Position numbers and translations under genes: made by a program. The notes beneath the pieces are model-generated. The model made no database searches and was not told the origin of the DNA. It was given only the letters and a program-made list of their open reading frames with translations. A DNA stretch of 64,000 nt from Lactobacillus selangorensis (GTDB taxonomy: Bacteria; Bacillota; Bacilli; Lactobacillales; Lactobacillaceae). Shown one piece after another: positions 6,270 through 18,943 of this stretch. The stretch spans positions 248,001 through 312,000 of the forward strand of contig NZ_JQAZ01000002.1 of assembly GCF_001437205.1 (NCBI RefSeq). Reading direction: 5' to 3'. Numbering within the stretch: position 1 is the first letter of the stretch; each line of letters starts with the position of its first letter.

Positions 6270-9002
6270 TTAATTCAAAACAGTCCGGCGGCGGTGCCCA
6301 ATTGCAATTCGGCACCATTTATCGAATTCGGCAACGACCAAGGTCACCGAACCGGCTGCAAGTGCGATTCCCCATTGAGCCAGACTCATACTGCCCGTTT
6401 GGAAAACGTCTTGCATAAACGGCACATAGACGAGTGCGAATTGTAATGCCATCAGCAGGCCAATCGTCGCAAAGGCCATCGGATTGCTCCAGAAGTGATG
6501 CGAAAAGGCCAAATGCGGCGTCCGGATGTTGAATAGATAGCATACTTTGCCTAAAACAATGATGTTGACGGTAATCGTGCTGGCGATGATATGCGACACG
6601 CCATTGCTGGTCAGCCAATCAAAGGCCCAAAGTCCCATGCCAGCAATCAAAGCCGATACATAGGCAATCTGAACGACATCATGCTTGTTCAGCAGCGACG
6701 TCCCCGTCTGACGAGGCGGCCGCTGCATAATGCCCGCTTCTTCTGGTTCGAAGATGAACGCAAACTGAATCGTAATGGCGGAGACCATGTTGATCCAGAG
6801 CAGCTGTGTCGGTACTAACGGCAATTCCTGGCGCATCAGAATACTGAACGCCACAATCAGTCCTTCGGCAAAACTCGTCGGCAATAAGAAGGCAATCGTT
6901 TTTTTGATGTTATCGTATAAACGACGCCCTTCACGGATGGCTTTTGTCATCGTCGTAAAGTTATCATCAACCAGAATCATATCAGCAGCATCCTTGGCCA
7001 CATCGGTCCCTTTGATTCCCATTGCGACCCCAATATCGGCTTTTTTCAGGGCGGGCGCATCATTGACCCCATCCCCAATCATCGCTGTCACCTTGCCAGT
7101 CTGCTGGTAAGCGTCAATGATTGCCAGCTTGTTACGAGGCGTGGTGCGGGCAAAGACATCATATTCATTGATGTGCCGTTTTAATTCTTCCGGCGTCATC
7201 TGATCGATTTCGGCCCCCGTGATTGTTTTGATATGATCGGCCAATCCTAATTGACGACCGATCGCAGCGGCAGTGTCAGGATGGTCGCCGGTAATCATTT
7301 TGACTTTGATTCCGGCCGTCCGCATTTCTTTAAGGGCCGCAATCACCTCTTCACGGGGTGGATCAATAATGCCGACAATCCCTAAAAATTCGATTCCATC
7401 CGTAAAAGTAGCATGCGTGACGGTTGCAACATCGTTAGCGACCACTTTACGGCCGACTGCCACGACACGTTTGCCTTGATGGGTCAATTGCTCAATCGCA
7501 TGATCCCAATAGGTCCGGTCAAAATGCGAATCGGCCTGTTGGGCCATTTGATAAAGTTTGTCCGGCGCCCCTTTCACAAAGACAACATGCTGGCCCTCTG
7601 GCGTCACATCCAGCCGGGCCATGTAGCGATAATCGGAATCGAACGGAATACGATCTAATTCGGTCAATTCAGGGGGTGTTGGGCCTAATCCCTTATGATA
7701 CAAGGTCAGAAAGGCCCCATCCGTCGGCTCGCCGTTAATCATCCAAGCCCCGTCTTCCTGTTGGAGCACGGTATCATTGGCTTCATACCCGGCCGTCAGC
7801 AGTTGGACCAGCGTCGGGTCGTCCGCCGCTGCGAAGTCATGCTGGTGCTTGGTGAGCCGGCCAACAGGTGCATAGCCGGTCCCAGTCACTTGGTAATGGG
7901 CGGTTTTGGTAACAATATCTTGCGCCGTCATTTCATTTTTGGTCAGCGTCCCCGTTTTATCCGTTGCGATAATATCGACGGCGCCCAAAGTTTCGACAGC
8001 TGGCAAGGTTTTGACAATCGCATTCTGTTTGGCCATTTTATTGACCCCCATCGCCAAAATAACGGACGTTGAGGCGGGCAGCCCTTCCGGCAGCGAACCA
8101 ACAACCATGGTCACCACTGCCAACGCTAAGGTCGGCAAGGCATAGAGGTCGATGACCCAGCCATAAATGAATAATGCTGCTGCAATCGCAATAATCACGT
8201 ACGAAATCCATTTGCCTAATCCGTCTAATTCTTTCATTAACGGTGTTTTGGTCGTTTTGACATCATTTACGTCGGTCGCAATCTGGCCTAATTCGGTGTC
8301 ATGACCGGTAGCGACGACGATGCCAGTCGCACTCCCATGGGTCACGGCTGTGCTGGCGTACGCCATGTTAGTCCGTTCGGCTAACGGCGTTTGGGCATCC
8401 GTTAATGCCTCAAATTGCTTGGCCACTGAATTGGCTTCCCCAGTCAGAGCTGCCTCTTGAATCCGCAGATTGTCAGCGTCAATGATTCGCACATCGGCCG
8501 GCACATGGTCACCAGCTTCCAAATAAACGAGATCGCCTAACACTAACTGACGGGCCGGAACTTCGGTGCGCTGGTTATCCCGAATGACCGTTGCATCCGT
8601 TGACAGCATTGATTTGATTTTCTCTAACGCATTGCTGGCATTGACCTCTTGGAAATAACCAATCAACGCATTGATGATGACAACCAATCCAATGACGATT
8701 GCATCGGAGTAATGCTGCAGCAGTAACGTTAGCGCAGCGGCAAACAGTAAAATATAGATGATCACATTGTTGAACTGCCGCAGGAAAATTACCCATTTCG
8801 GGGTCACCTTGGCAGTCAGCTCGTTCGGGCCATTTTGCTTGAGACGCCTTTCCGCCTCATCTGTGCTCAAACCTGCATCCAGATCACTATGCAAGGCCGC
8901 AACCACTTCTTCAGGGCGGGCCGTATACGTTGATGCCGCCGGTCCAGGCTTGGCATCGGGAGGAACAGTTTGTTGTTCGTCCATTAAATCCATCATCTCC
9001 AT
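6270..9002 (-). CDS. P-type cation-transporting ATPase (P2A-like)
   Basis: The 910-residue product pumps a cation across the membrane using ATP. Visible are the N-terminal cation-ATPase domain, TGEA at 187-190 in the actuator domain, PEGLP at 305-309 in the fourth membrane helix, the phosphorylated Asp348 in DKTGT, GDGVNDAP in the hinge, and six C-terminal membrane helices. The PEGLP motif and overall layout suggest calcium or possibly Na/K-type transport; the ion is not certain. Four ATG codons lie close together at the start, and the best ribosome site (GGAG) is inside the first of them, so the real start may be 9 to 18 bases downstream. A duplicated promoter segment lies upstream. Confidence 0.92.
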   Translation of the reverse strand: MEMMDLMDEQQTVPPDAKPGPAASTYTARPEEVVAALHSDLDAGLSTDEAERRLKQNGPNELTAKVTPKWVIFLRQFNNVIIYILLFAAALTLLLQHYSDAIVIGLVVIINALIGYFQEVNASNALEKIKSMLSTDATVIRDNQRTEVPARQLVLGDLVYLEAGDHVPADVRIIDADNLRIQEAALTGEANSVAKQFEALTDAQTPLAERTNMAYASTAVTHGSATGIVVATGHDTELGQIATDVNDVKTTKTPLMKELDGLGKWISYVIIAIAAALFIYGWVIDLYALPTLALAVVTMVVGSLPEGLPASTSVILAMGVNKMAKQNAIVKTLPAVETLGAVDIIATDKTGTLTKNEMTAQDIVTKTAHYQVTGTGYAPVGRLTKHQHDFAAADDPTLVQLLTAGYEANDTVLQQEDGAWMINGEPTDGAFLTLYHKGLGPTPPELTELDRIPFDSDYRYMARLDVTPEGQHVVFVKGAPDKLYQMAQQADSHFDRTYWDHAIEQLTHQGKRVVAVGRKVVANDVATVTHATFTDGIEFLGIVGIIDPPREEVIAALKEMRTAGIKVKMITGDHPDTAAAIGRQLGLADHIKTITGAEIDQMTPEELKRHINEYDVFARTTPRNKLAIIDAYQQTGKVTAMIGDGVNDAPALKKADIGVAMGIKGTDVAKDAADMILVDDNFTTMTKAIREGRRLYDNIKKTIAFLLPTSFAEGLIVAFSILMRQELPLVPTQLLWINMVSAITIQFAFIFEPEEAGIMQRPPRQTGTSLLNKHDVVQIAYVSALIAGMGLWAFDWLTSNGVSHIIASTITVNIIVLGKVCYLFNIRTPHLAFSHHFWSNPMAFATIGLLMALQFALVYVPFMQDVFQTGSMSLAQWGIALAAGSVTLVVAEFDKWCRIAIGHRRRTVLN

Positions 9003-9058
9003 TTCTTAGTGCCGTTAGTATCGCATACTGTTCTTAGTGCCGTTAGTATCGCATACTG
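9003..9058. repeat. Perfect 28-bp tandem duplication covering a promoter -10
   Basis: A 28-bp unit beginning TTCTTAGTGCCG is present twice without mismatch, immediately upstream of the ATPase start codon. Each copy carries AGTATC, which on the minus strand is a GATACT -10 element. Confidence 0.95.
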
Positions 9059-9073
9059 CCGGTTCGTTGGCAA
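9045..9073 (-). promoter_or_regulatory. Promoter of the P-type ATPase gene
   Basis: TTGCCA (9068-9073) and GATACT (9045-9050) are separated by 17 bp on the minus strand. The -10 lies in the outer copy of the tandem repeat; the inner copy gives a second GATACT at 9017-9022 without a matched -35. Confidence 0.6.
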
Positions 9074-9084
9074 GATATTGTACC

Positions 9085-9115
9085 AAAAAAGCATGGCCGA
9101 AACGCCATGCTTTTT
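9085..9115. terminator. Terminator downstream of the MFS gene
   Basis: AAAGCATGGC and GCCATGCTTT form a perfect stem with a CGAAAC loop flanked by A and T runs. Confidence 0.85.
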
Positions 9116-9124
9116 GGAATTCAA

Positions 9125-10321
9125 TTAAGCCGTCTGCTGCGGCCGATGCAATAACTGATGAATGCCGGTCAGAACGGCCAGTATAACCAGCCCAGCGGCA
9201 CTGATCAGCATATCGGTGATGACCGACGTGTTACCGACCAGTTTGGCGACCCAATCGACCCAGATTGGTCCGATGAAGGCCCCAATGTTCAAGAAGACCA
9301 GCATCACTGAGGACGCTAAATTCTTAGAACCAGTTGGTGCGACAAGATTGATGACGGTAAAAATATACGGATTGGCGATCGAATAGCCGACCCCAATAAC
9401 TAAAACGGCAATCGTCACGCCGATCAAGCTGTGCATCAGCGTAATGATGAAGAAACCTAACGCCATAATGCCGAGTCCGATTGGCAAAACGGTCCGGCCC
9501 ATCAGTTTGTGAATCCACCCATAAGCAAACCCAACGAACATCGAGAGCAGCGTATAACCGCCCAGAATTGCCGCAGCTTCGCTGGCTGTGCCGATTTTTT
9601 CAGTCGTCAGCAGCCCGGCCAATTTGACCGTGATAACCATGAAGAAACTGAAGACGAAGAACGTCAGAATCGAAATGATGAGGACTTTGCCGTTAATCCG
9701 CTGCTTCACTTTGGCTGTCTGCTTGTTGGCAGTTGTTTGCGTCTGTTGCGGTTTGACATTCGGAATGACGGCGTTGAATAAGACAAATACCGGCAGCGCG
9801 ATGGCGTAGATCCAATACGCCGCATGCCAGCTGAACAGGAGTAAATAACCGACCACAAACGAGAAAATCGAATTGCCCAGCGACTGGACGGCACTCTGAT
9901 AACCCATCATCGTCGACAGCTCATCGCCGGAATAAAAATCGGGAATGAGACTGATGGCCAGCGAGTTGTACAAACCTAAACTGAGACCCAGCAAGAAACG
10001 CGACCCTAAAATCAAAGTGTAGTTACTCGAAATGGCAGGAAAGACGCCAAACAGGAACGCACCGGCCAACCCCAGCAGAATCGTTTTTTTGGCGCCCCAG
10101 CGAACAGCCAGCACACTCCCAATGAAGATTCCGAAAATCAGTCCTAAGTTGGGAATCGTGACCAACGCTTCGACGGCCGAAGCCGATTGATGAGCAAAGG
10201 TCTTCGACATCGCTGGAACCGTTGACGAAACAACCGGCGCCATCATCAAGAGGATCGAAATCGAAAGCAGGGCGATTTTGAATCGGGGTGTTTCGGCTTC
10301 AGTTTGTTTTTTCGGTGACAT
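9125..10321 (-). CDS. MFS transporter
   Basis: The 398-residue product is hydrophobic with about twelve membrane segments and the usual charged loop between segments 2 and 3 (VRWGAKK near residue 72). It is a major facilitator; the CynX/NimT-like branch is possible but the substrate is unknown. The central loop after about residue 190 is rich in Gln, Thr and Lys. It starts 12 bases after the esterase gene, behind AGGAGG, so the two form an operon in which the transporter may move a substrate or product of the hydrolase. Confidence 0.85.
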   Translation of the reverse strand: MSPKKQTEAETPRFKIALLSISILLMMAPVVSSTVPAMSKTFAHQSASAVEALVTIPNLGLIFGIFIGSVLAVRWGAKKTILLGLAGAFLFGVFPAISSNYTLILGSRFLLGLSLGLYNSLAISLIPDFYSGDELSTMMGYQSAVQSLGNSIFSFVVGYLLLFSWHAAYWIYAIALPVFVLFNAVIPNVKPQQTQTTANKQTAKVKQRINGKVLIISILTFFVFSFFMVITVKLAGLLTTEKIGTASEAAAILGGYTLLSMFVGFAYGWIHKLMGRTVLPIGLGIMALGFFIITLMHSLIGVTIAVLVIGVGYSIANPYIFTVINLVAPTGSKNLASSVMLVFLNIGAFIGPIWVDWVAKLVGNTSVITDMLISAAGLVILAVLTGIHQLLHRPQQTA

Positions 10322-10333
10322 GGCGCACCCTCC

Positions 10334-11455
10334 TTAGTTTTGGCCGAGCATCCAAGCAGTGACTTCATTGGCAAAGTCTTCGGCTTGGGCATACAAACCA
10401 ACGTTATTCAGGAAGGCATGAGTCATCCCAGGATAATACATATAATGAACATCGACGCCGCCCTCAGTCAATTTCTTAGCGAATTGATATCCCTGATTGT
10501 GCAGCGGATCGAATTCATCGGTCATGATAATCGTCCGTGGCAACTGTTTCATCGTCTTTTCAGAATAATTGATCGGTGAAACGAGTTCGTTGCGTTTATC
10601 GATTTGACCATGTGTGTACGCCGTTCCAATCGTCTTGATTAAAGTAGTGAAATCGCCTGATGCGCCCACTGCACCGCTGCCGGCACCTTGCGGAACCAAT
10701 TCGGCCAATTGCTTATCATCGATAGTGACGAGCGGGTAGCAGAGAATCTGCTGCTTGGCAAAGTGCGTGTCCCGATCCAGATAAATAGTAGCGGCGGCAA
10801 TATTGGCACCGGTACTTTCACCATAAATGGTAATTCTGGCTGGATCAACGCCCAATTCTGCGGCATGATCATGCAAGTACTTCAAGGCATCATAAGTTTC
10901 TTTCGTTGTATTTTCATATGAATATTCAGGTGCATAACGGAAATCAAGCGCAAAGACACGTGCATGGGCCCGCTGCGCCAGCAAATAAGAGAAGTTCTGC
11001 GTCAAATAAACCGAACCGCCGATAAATCCGCCGCCATGATAATAAATCACAGCCGGCAAAGGCTGATTCAAATCGGTCAGTTGTGGAATGTATTCGGTAA
11101 AACTTAACCCATCTAACAATTTGATTTCTTTCGTTTGAACCAGCGGCATGATATTTTGACCGATGCCGTTCATCCGGTCCCGCCATGCGAATAATTTCTT
11201 TTCGGTCTCATTGCGAGCCGGACGAGCGCCTTTTTCCATGACCGGTGACTTCGGAGCATGGAAATCGGCAGGTGCTTTATATTCCTTTTGGAATGTCTTC
11301 AAAACTGGATCCTCTTGGCCTTCTGGTACCTTAGGATCACGTTTCGTTAAACTCAAGACCCCGTTTTCATCTTTTTCGAATTGGGTGAGCTTGGCTAAAC
11401 GACCCAACTTCTCATAATACGTTTCAGTCCGTGGATAAATTTCTGAATTTGACAT
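10334..11455 (-). CDS. Alpha/beta hydrolase (hormone-sensitive lipase-type esterase)
   Basis: The 373-residue product carries the oxyanion-hole motif HGGG at residues 140-143 and the nucleophile elbow GESTG with Ser214. A catalytic Asp is likely in DEFDPL and the His in THAF near the C-terminus. This places it among HSL-family carboxylesterases acting on short acyl esters. The N-terminal 100 residues form a longer cap than usual. No signal peptide is seen, so it is cytoplasmic. It is the first gene of a two-gene operon with an MFS transporter. Confidence 0.85.
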   Translation of the reverse strand: MSNSEIYPRTETYYEKLGRLAKLTQFEKDENGVLSLTKRDPKVPEGQEDPVLKTFQKEYKAPADFHAPKSPVMEKGARPARNETEKKLFAWRDRMNGIGQNIMPLVQTKEIKLLDGLSFTEYIPQLTDLNQPLPAVIYYHGGGFIGGSVYLTQNFSYLLAQRAHARVFALDFRYAPEYSYENTTKETYDALKYLHDHAAELGVDPARITIYGESTGANIAAATIYLDRDTHFAKQQILCYPLVTIDDKQLAELVPQGAGSGAVGASGDFTTLIKTIGTAYTHGQIDKRNELVSPINYSEKTMKQLPRTIIMTDEFDPLHNQGYQFAKKLTEGGVDVHYMYYPGMTHAFLNNVGLYAQAEDFANEVTAWMLGQN

Positions 11456-11526
11456 TTAAAACACCCCTTTCATTTTCAGTATACCGGCAAACAATTTGAA
11501 ACGGGGTTTTAACGCACTGTTATTTT

Positions 11527-11574
11527 AAAAAAGCACATCGCCGATGATGTTCAGATCATTGACAATGTGCTTTG
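11527..11574 (-). terminator. Terminator of cfa
   Basis: On the minus strand AAAGCACAT and ATGTGCTTT pair across a loop of about 26 bases that can itself fold, followed by T residues. Confidence 0.6.
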
Positions 11575-11582
11575 TGAAAATG

Positions 11583-12767
11583 TTATTTTGTTTCATCATC
11601 CGTCATGTAAGCACGGGTCATCGGCAAACCAGTGCTGCTCGGCTGCTTGGTGAGCAAGTACTGCATAACATCGATGTTGCCGGATTCAAACGAAGCGGCA
11701 CACGCCTGCAGATACAGGTCCCACATGCGGGCAAACCGTTCGCCGTATTTAGCCGTCACTTGGTCCATGACCTGGTGATAATTGGCCGTCCACATCTCCA
11801 GCGTCTTTTGGTAATGACGCCGTAAGGGCTCAATATCAGCAAACTGCATCTTAGCGTCCATGATGTGGTGCAGATTCTCAGCCACGTTCGGAATATAACC
11901 GCCTGGGAAGATATACTTCTCGATGAACGGATCTTCCCCTGCTCCTTCATGCTGGCCGGTAATACCATGAATCAGCGCACGACCGTCCGGTTTCAGCAAA
12001 TCGGCGACTTTTTGGAAGTATAATTCCAAGTTTTCCTTACCAACATGTTCGAACATGCCGACGGAAGTAATGTAATCATACTGGCCCGTCACTTCACGGT
12101 AATCCTTGAGCTGGACGTCGACTTTGTCTTCCAGACCCCGTTTCTTGATTTGTTCAACGGTGTAATCGTACTGTTCCTGGCTTAAAGTGACCCCAGTAGC
12201 ATGGAGGCCGAATTCCTCAGCCGCCATGAATAATAAGGTCCCCCAGCCGCTGCCGATGTCGAGCAGTGTTTTGCCGGCTTCCGGCTTCAGTTTATTTAAA
12301 ATGTGCCGGTCCTTGTTCAGCTGCGCCTGTTCCAAAGTATCGTCATCATGAATAAAGTAGGCACATGAATAGGTCAGCGTCGGGTCAAGCCACAACTCGT
12401 AAAAATCATTGCCAATGTCGTAATGGCTCTGCACATCCTTGACACTTTCCTTTTCGGAATGCGAAATCTTCGGCAAGTGCTTCAAATACGGATTGTTCAT
12501 CAAAAAGCTGTCGGTGGTGCGATAGGCAGAAGCAACCAAGTCCTGGATGCTGCCATCGATCTCGATGTCCTTGTCCATGTAAGCTTCTCCTAAGACTAAG
12601 GTCGGCTTGTCGGTCATTTCCTTTAACGGAATTTCCTTATTGAACTTGATCGTAACGACGGGGTCGCCCGTTCCGTAATTTTCGGTTTTCCCATCCCAAT
12701 ATGTAACGGCAATCGGAATATCGAACGCACGGCTGATCAGCTGACGATAAACAGTTTTTTCTAACAC
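11583..12767 (-). CDS. cfa: Cyclopropane-fatty-acyl-phospholipid synthase
   Basis: The 394-residue product transfers a methylene group from S-adenosylmethionine to double bonds in membrane phospholipid acyl chains, a step lactobacilli use under acid, cold and stationary-phase stress. The SAM-binding motif DIGSGWG is at 170-176, preceded by the family N-terminal domain. [16 protein letters not shown] near residue 113 is a conserved block. The start is GTG, seven bases after GGGAG. It is a single-gene unit with a strong promoter. Confidence 0.95.
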   Translation of the reverse strand: MLEKTVYRQLISRAFDIPIAVTYWDGKTENYGTGDPVVTIKFNKEIPLKEMTDKPTLVLGEAYMDKDIEIDGSIQDLVASAYRTTDSFLMNNPYLKHLPKISHSEKESVKDVQSHYDIGNDFYELWLDPTLTYSCAYFIHDDDTLEQAQLNKDRHILNKLKPEAGKTLLDIGSGWGTLLFMAAEEFGLHATGVTLSQEQYDYTVEQIKKRGLEDKVDVQLKDYREVTGQYDYITSVGMFEHVGKENLELYFQKVADLLKPDGRALIHGITGQHEGAGEDPFIEKYIFPGGYIPNVAENLHHIMDAKMQFADIEPLRRHYQKTLEMWTANYHQVMDQVTAKYGERFARMWDLYLQACAASFESGNIDVMQYLLTKQPSSTGLPMTRAYMTDDETK

Positions 12768-12790
12768 GTCAATCTCCCTCTCTAGTTAGT

Positions 12791-12851
12791 GGACATAAAA
12801 TGTCCGTTATGGATACCTGTTCAATTTATGCGTCGCAACTGCAATTGTCAA
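12791..12851 (-). promoter_or_regulatory. cfa promoter with downstream palindrome
   Basis: A consensus TTGACA (12846-12851) and TAAATT (12823-12828) are spaced by 17 bp. Downstream, near the transcription start, GGACATAAAATGTCC (12791-12805) is an inverted repeat that could be an operator or a 5' hairpin. Confidence 0.7.
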
Positions 12852-12937
12852 GTGATGATTCTTAGCAAATCAGCCCATCAGCGGACGTTTGGGTCCAGCT
12901 GGAAGCGCATTGAAGAACATGCTGACGTGATACCGCT

Positions 12938-12964
12938 AAAAAAGCCCTCACGAGGAGGACTTTT
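12938..12964 (-). terminator. Terminator of the pyr operon
   Basis: On the minus strand AAAAGTCC pairs with GGGCTTTT (one G-T pair) and a T run follows, directly after the pyrD stop. Confidence 0.7.
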
Positions 12965-12967
12965 GCA

Positions 12968-14652
<1,685 letters not shown>

Positions 14653-14665
14653 GCTGTATCCCCCT

Positions 14666-17600
14666 TTACAACGGCTGGGTCGTAAAGGCCCGTGCTTCGA
14701 GAACCCGCAGAATCGCATTGGCGGTATCCAGTGACGTGAACAATGGAATCCCATGTGCGATTGACTCCTGCCGGATGCGGAAACCGTCTGAAGCCGTGTC
14801 ACGGTCTTCATCCATCGTATTGATAACGACTTGGACGTGGCCGGAATCTAACAATTGCAGGATATCGGTCTGGGTCGGGTCGCCGATTCGGCCGACGATA
14901 CTCGTTCGAATCCCTTCATGCTTGAAGTAATTGGCGGTACCGGCCGTAGCAATGACCCGATAGCCGATTTCACGGAAGCGTTTGGCCAATTTAGCCGCTT
15001 CGGCCTTATCTTTATCGGCGATTGTAAAGACGACTGTTCCAAAGTCAGGCAGGTGCAGTTTGCTGGCTTCGAAGGCTTTGTATAAGGCCTTTTCAAGGGT
15101 CGTATCGCTGCCCATCACTTCACCAGTCGACTTCATTTCCGGTCCGAGCATGCTATCAACATCATTCAGTTTGGAGAATGAGAAGACCGGTGCTTTGACA
15201 TGGACCAGCTGACCGGTTGGATACAAACCGTCTTTGTAGCCTAATTCTTTAAGCGATTTACCTAAAATAACTTGGGTCGCCACTTGGGCCATCGAGATGC
15301 CAGTCACTTTGCTCAAAAATGGAACCGTCCGGCTGGCACGTGGATTGACTTCGATGACATAGACCAGTCCGTCCCGAACGATGAACTGAATATTCATAAT
15401 GCCGATGCAGTTCAATGCTAACGCCAGTTTGCGCGCCGCTGCGACAATCTGGTCGATGACATCCTGTGAGAACGTCTGCGGCGGATAAACGGCCATCGAA
15501 TCGCCGGAATGGACCCCAGCTCGTTCGATATGTTCCATAATCCCTGGCAATAAGATTTGTTTGCCGTCAGAAATGACATCGACTTCGCATTCCTTACCCA
15601 TTAAGTAGCTATCGATCAGCACCGGATGGTCATGCGACACCTTGACGGCATTGCGCATATAGTGTTCCAGTTCGTCCTGATTTTCGACGATTTCCATGGC
15701 CCGGCCGCCTAATACGTAACTTGGCCGAATCAAAACAGGATAACCAATCCGTTTCGCAATCTGGACAGCCTCGTCCTCTGTTGTCGCTGTATCGCCCAAT
15801 GGCTGCGGAATCTTCAGGTCGTTAACGACTTGTTCAAATTCGTCCCGATCTTCGGCTCGATTTAAATCGGCGACGCTTGTGCCTAAAATCTTGACACCGG
15901 CTTTTGCCAGAGGCGCAGCTAAATTGATGGCGGTCTGGCCGCCGAATTGAACGATAACCCCTTCCGGTTTCTCGAGTTCAATCACATTCATGACGTCTTC
16001 GAAAGTTAAGGGTTCGAAATACAATTTATCGGAAATCGAGAAATCAGTCGAGACCGTTTCAGGATTGTTGTTCATGATAATGGCTTCGTAGCCCATTTTC
16101 TGGATGGCTTTGACAGAATGAACGGTTGCATAATCGAATTCGACCCCTTGGCCGATTCGAATCGGACCAGAACCAATGACCAGAATCGACGGCTTTTTGG
16201 TCACTGCACTCTCGTTTTCTTCCTCAAAGGTTGAATAATAATACGGCGTCTGCGATTCGAATTCGGCCGCACACGTATCGACCATCTTGTAGACTGGCCA
16301 GATTCCTTCGGCCCGGCGCAAATCTCGAATTTCACCAGCATCACGGTGCCACAACTTGCCGATTTCGACATCGGTAAACCCGTTCTTCTTGGCCATTTCC
16401 AGCACATCCAAATCGTCGGGATGGGCCTGCAAAGTCTGTTCGATTTCGGTAATGTGCAGGATTTTATCTAAGAAGAAGATATCGATTTTCGTCAATTCAT
16501 GGACCTCATCCAGTGTGTAACCACGCCGGAAAGCTTCGGCCAAATAAAAGAGGCGGTCGTCCTGCGGGTGAATCAGCTTGTCCGTCAGCTGCTCTTCGGA
16601 AACAGCGGCCAATTCAGGCAGTTCCATATGCACAGTGCCGATTTCCAAGGACCGCACAGCTTTTAAAATCGATTCTTCGAAATTACGGCCGATTGCCATG
16701 ACTTCGCCAGTCGCTTTCATCTGGGTGCCTAAATGCCGGTCCGCTGTCGCAAACTTGTCAAACGGCCAGCGGGGAATCTTGGTGACGACGTAATCGAGCG
16801 CCGGTTCAAATTCGGCATAGGTCGTGCCGGTGACCGGATTCATGATTTCGTCCAAATGAAGCCCAACAGCAATCTTCGAAGCAATTTTGGCAATCGGGTA
16901 GCCGGTCGCTTTTGAGGCTAAGGCCGACGACCGTGACACACGTGGATTGACTTCAATGATGTAATATTGGAAACTGTTCGGATCGAGCGCCAGCTGCACA
17001 TTGCAGCCGCCTTCGATGCCCAATGCGCGAATGATTTTTAAAGACGCATCCCGCAGCATCTGGCTTTCAACGTCAGACAGTGTCTGAACGGGTGCGGTGA
17101 CGATTGAATCGCCGGTATGAATGCCGACGGGATCGACGTTTTCCATGTTGCAGACGACCAAAGCGTTATCGGCCGCATCCCGCATCACTTCGTATTCGAT
17201 TTCTTTGTAGCCGGCAATGCTCTGTTCAATCAAGGCTTGGGTAATCGGCGACAATTTCAAAGCGTTGGTCGCAATTTCGACCAGTTCGGCTTCGTTGTCG
17301 CACATCCCGCCGCCGGTGCCGCCCATGGTAAAAGCCGGCCGTACAATGATTGGATACCCAATCTGGTTGGCAAACGCAACGGCTTCATCGACGGTATTGA
17401 CACTCTTCGACTGCGGGACAGGTTCACCCAGTTTGACCATCAATTCCTTGAACAATTCCCGGTCTTCAGCCTGATTGATTGCCGACAACTTGGTGCCCAG
17501 CAATTCGATGTGGAGTTCATCCAGAATGCCGCTCTTCGAGAGTTCCATCGCCATGTTCAGTCCTTGCTGGCCCCCCAAGGTCGGCAAAATAGCATCCGGC

Positions 17601-17845
17601 AGTTCCTTCCGGAGGATGCGGGTCATAAACTCAAGCGTCAGCGGTTCAATATAAACCTGATCGGCCACTTTCGTATCGGTCATAATCGTGGCTGGATTCG
17701 AGTTGACGAGGACGACATCATAGCCTTCCTCCTTCAGCGCCAGGCATGCTTGGGTGCCGGAATAATCAAATTCGGCCGCCTGTCCGATGACAATCGGTCC
17801 TGATCCAATCACTAAAATTTTATGAATGTCTGTGCGTTTTGGCAT
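14666..17845 (-). CDS. carB: Carbamoyl-phosphate synthase large subunit
   Basis: The 1059-residue product makes carbamoyl phosphate from bicarbonate, ammonia (from the small subunit) and two ATP. The duplicated ATP-grasp halves are visible: [20 protein letters not shown] near residue 15 and [16 protein letters not shown] near residue 558. The C-terminal MGS-like allosteric domain covers roughly the last 130 residues. Being inside the pyr operon it is the pyrimidine-specific enzyme. It starts 18 bases after carA. Confidence 0.97.
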   Translation of the reverse strand: MPKRTDIHKILVIGSGPIVIGQAAEFDYSGTQACLALKEEGYDVVLVNSNPATIMTDTKVADQVYIEPLTLEFMTRILRKELPDAILPTLGGQQGLNMAMELSKSGILDELHIELLGTKLSAINQAEDRELFKELMVKLGEPVPQSKSVNTVDEAVAFANQIGYPIIVRPAFTMGGTGGGMCDNEAELVEIATNALKLSPITQALIEQSIAGYKEIEYEVMRDAADNALVVCNMENVDPVGIHTGDSIVTAPVQTLSDVESQMLRDASLKIIRALGIEGGCNVQLALDPNSFQYYIIEVNPRVSRSSALASKATGYPIAKIASKIAVGLHLDEIMNPVTGTTYAEFEPALDYVVTKIPRWPFDKFATADRHLGTQMKATGEVMAIGRNFEESILKAVRSLEIGTVHMELPELAAVSEEQLTDKLIHPQDDRLFYLAEAFRRGYTLDEVHELTKIDIFFLDKILHITEIEQTLQAHPDDLDVLEMAKKNGFTDVEIGKLWHRDAGEIRDLRRAEGIWPVYKMVDTCAAEFESQTPYYYSTFEEENESAVTKKPSILVIGSGPIRIGQGVEFDYATVHSVKAIQKMGYEAIIMNNNPETVSTDFSISDKLYFEPLTFEDVMNVIELEKPEGVIVQFGGQTAINLAAPLAKAGVKILGTSVADLNRAEDRDEFEQVVNDLKIPQPLGDTATTEDEAVQIAKRIGYPVLIRPSYVLGGRAMEIVENQDELEHYMRNAVKVSHDHPVLIDSYLMGKECEVDVISDGKQILLPGIMEHIERAGVHSGDSMAVYPPQTFSQDVIDQIVAAARKLALALNCIGIMNIQFIVRDGLVYVIEVNPRASRTVPFLSKVTGISMAQVATQVILGKSLKELGYKDGLYPTGQLVHVKAPVFSFSKLNDVDSMLGPEMKSTGEVMGSDTTLEKALYKAFEASKLHLPDFGTVVFTIADKDKAEAAKLAKRFREIGYRVIATAGTANYFKHEGIRTSIVGRIGDPTQTDILQLLDSGHVQVVINTMDEDRDTASDGFRIRQESIAHGIPLFTSLDTANAILRVLEARAFTTQPL

Positions 17846-17863
17846 GGTTGCCGCTCCCTTCGC

Positions 17864-18943
17864 TTATTTAGCCGGACGCTTTTTAAAGGCGTCCATCATT
17901 TCAACAAATTCATCGAATAAATGATCCGCATCATGCGGGCCCGGTGTCGCATCCGGATGGAACTGGACGGAAAAGGCCGGATAACGTTTATGCCGCAAAC
18001 CTTCGATCGTGTGATCGTTGATTTCGACATGTGTGACCAACAACTGCGCCGGATCAATCGAATCAGGATCGACGGCATAGCCATGGTTCTGCGACGTAAA
18101 GTCGATGCGGCCGGTCGCAATTTCCCGAACGGGATGGTTGAAGCCCCGATGGCCGAACTTCATCTTGAACGTGTCAGCGCCATTCGCTAAGGCAAATAAC
18201 TGATGGCCTAAACAAATCCCGAACAGCGGCACTTGGCCCTGAATGCCCCGAATCATATCGAGCGCATCCGGCAGGTCTTTCGGGTCGCCAGGCCCATTGC
18301 TCAGCAGCACACCGTCCGGATTGAGGTCTAAAATCGTGGCGGCAGTAGTGTTATACGGCAAAACGGTGACGTTGCACTGCCGTTTCGTCAATTCCCGTAA
18401 AATGCTGTATTTCAAGCCAAAATCGATTACGACAACTTTGTGGCCCTTGGCTGGGCTTGGATACGGTTTGCTGGTCGAAACCTGCTGAACATTATTGGTG
18501 GGCAGTTCTAAGGCTGCCAACTTTTCAAAAGTCGTGTCATCGACCGTGTCGACAATCGCCGCCTTCATCGAACCAGCCGTCCGCAAATGTTTGGTCAGCC
18601 GGCGGGTGTCGACGCCGGTAATGCCAGGAATGTGCTTCTTCTGAAGCCATGTATCAAGCGACATCTGATTGCGCCAATTGCTGGCCCGGCGAGCGACTTC
18701 ATGGACGACGACCCCTTTGCAAGTTGGTGCAATTGATTCGTAGTCGTCACCGTTGACGCCGTAATTGCCGATCAATGGATACGTAAACGTGATAATCTGA
18801 CCGTTATACGATTGGTCGGTAATCGTTTCCTGATAACCGGTCATGCCGGTGTTGAAAACCACTTCGCCAGTCGTGACACTGGGATCGCCAAACCCTTCAC
18901 CAGCGAAAACTGTGCCGTCTGCTAATACTAAATACCGTTTCAT
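17864..18943 (-). CDS. carA: Carbamoyl-phosphate synthase small subunit
   Basis: The 359-residue glutaminase subunit releases ammonia from glutamine for CarB. The catalytic Cys sits in the nucleophile elbow GICLGHQ near residue 241, with the His/Glu pair in [11 protein letters not shown] near the C-terminus. The ATG overlaps the end of pyrC by four bases (ATGA), giving translational coupling in the pyr operon. Confidence 0.97.
   Translation of the reverse strand: MKRYLVLADGTVFAGEGFGDPSVTTGEVVFNTGMTGYQETITDQSYNGQIITFTYPLIGNYGVNGDDYESIAPTCKGVVVHEVARRASNWRNQMSLDTWLQKKHIPGITGVDTRRLTKHLRTAGSMKAAIVDTVDDTTFEKLAALELPTNNVQQVSTSKPYPSPAKGHKVVVIDFGLKYSILRELTKRQCNVTVLPYNTTAATILDLNPDGVLLSNGPGDPKDLPDALDMIRGIQGQVPLFGICLGHQLFALANGADTFKMKFGHRGFNHPVREIATGRIDFTSQNHGYAVDPDSIDPAQLLVTHVEINDHTIEGLRHKRYPAFSVQFHPDATPGPHDADHLFDEFVEMMDAFKKRPAK

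Noticed and set aside
17117-17803. 228-residue plus-strand ORF
   Set aside because: It lies wholly antisense to carB, which is conserved over its entire length.
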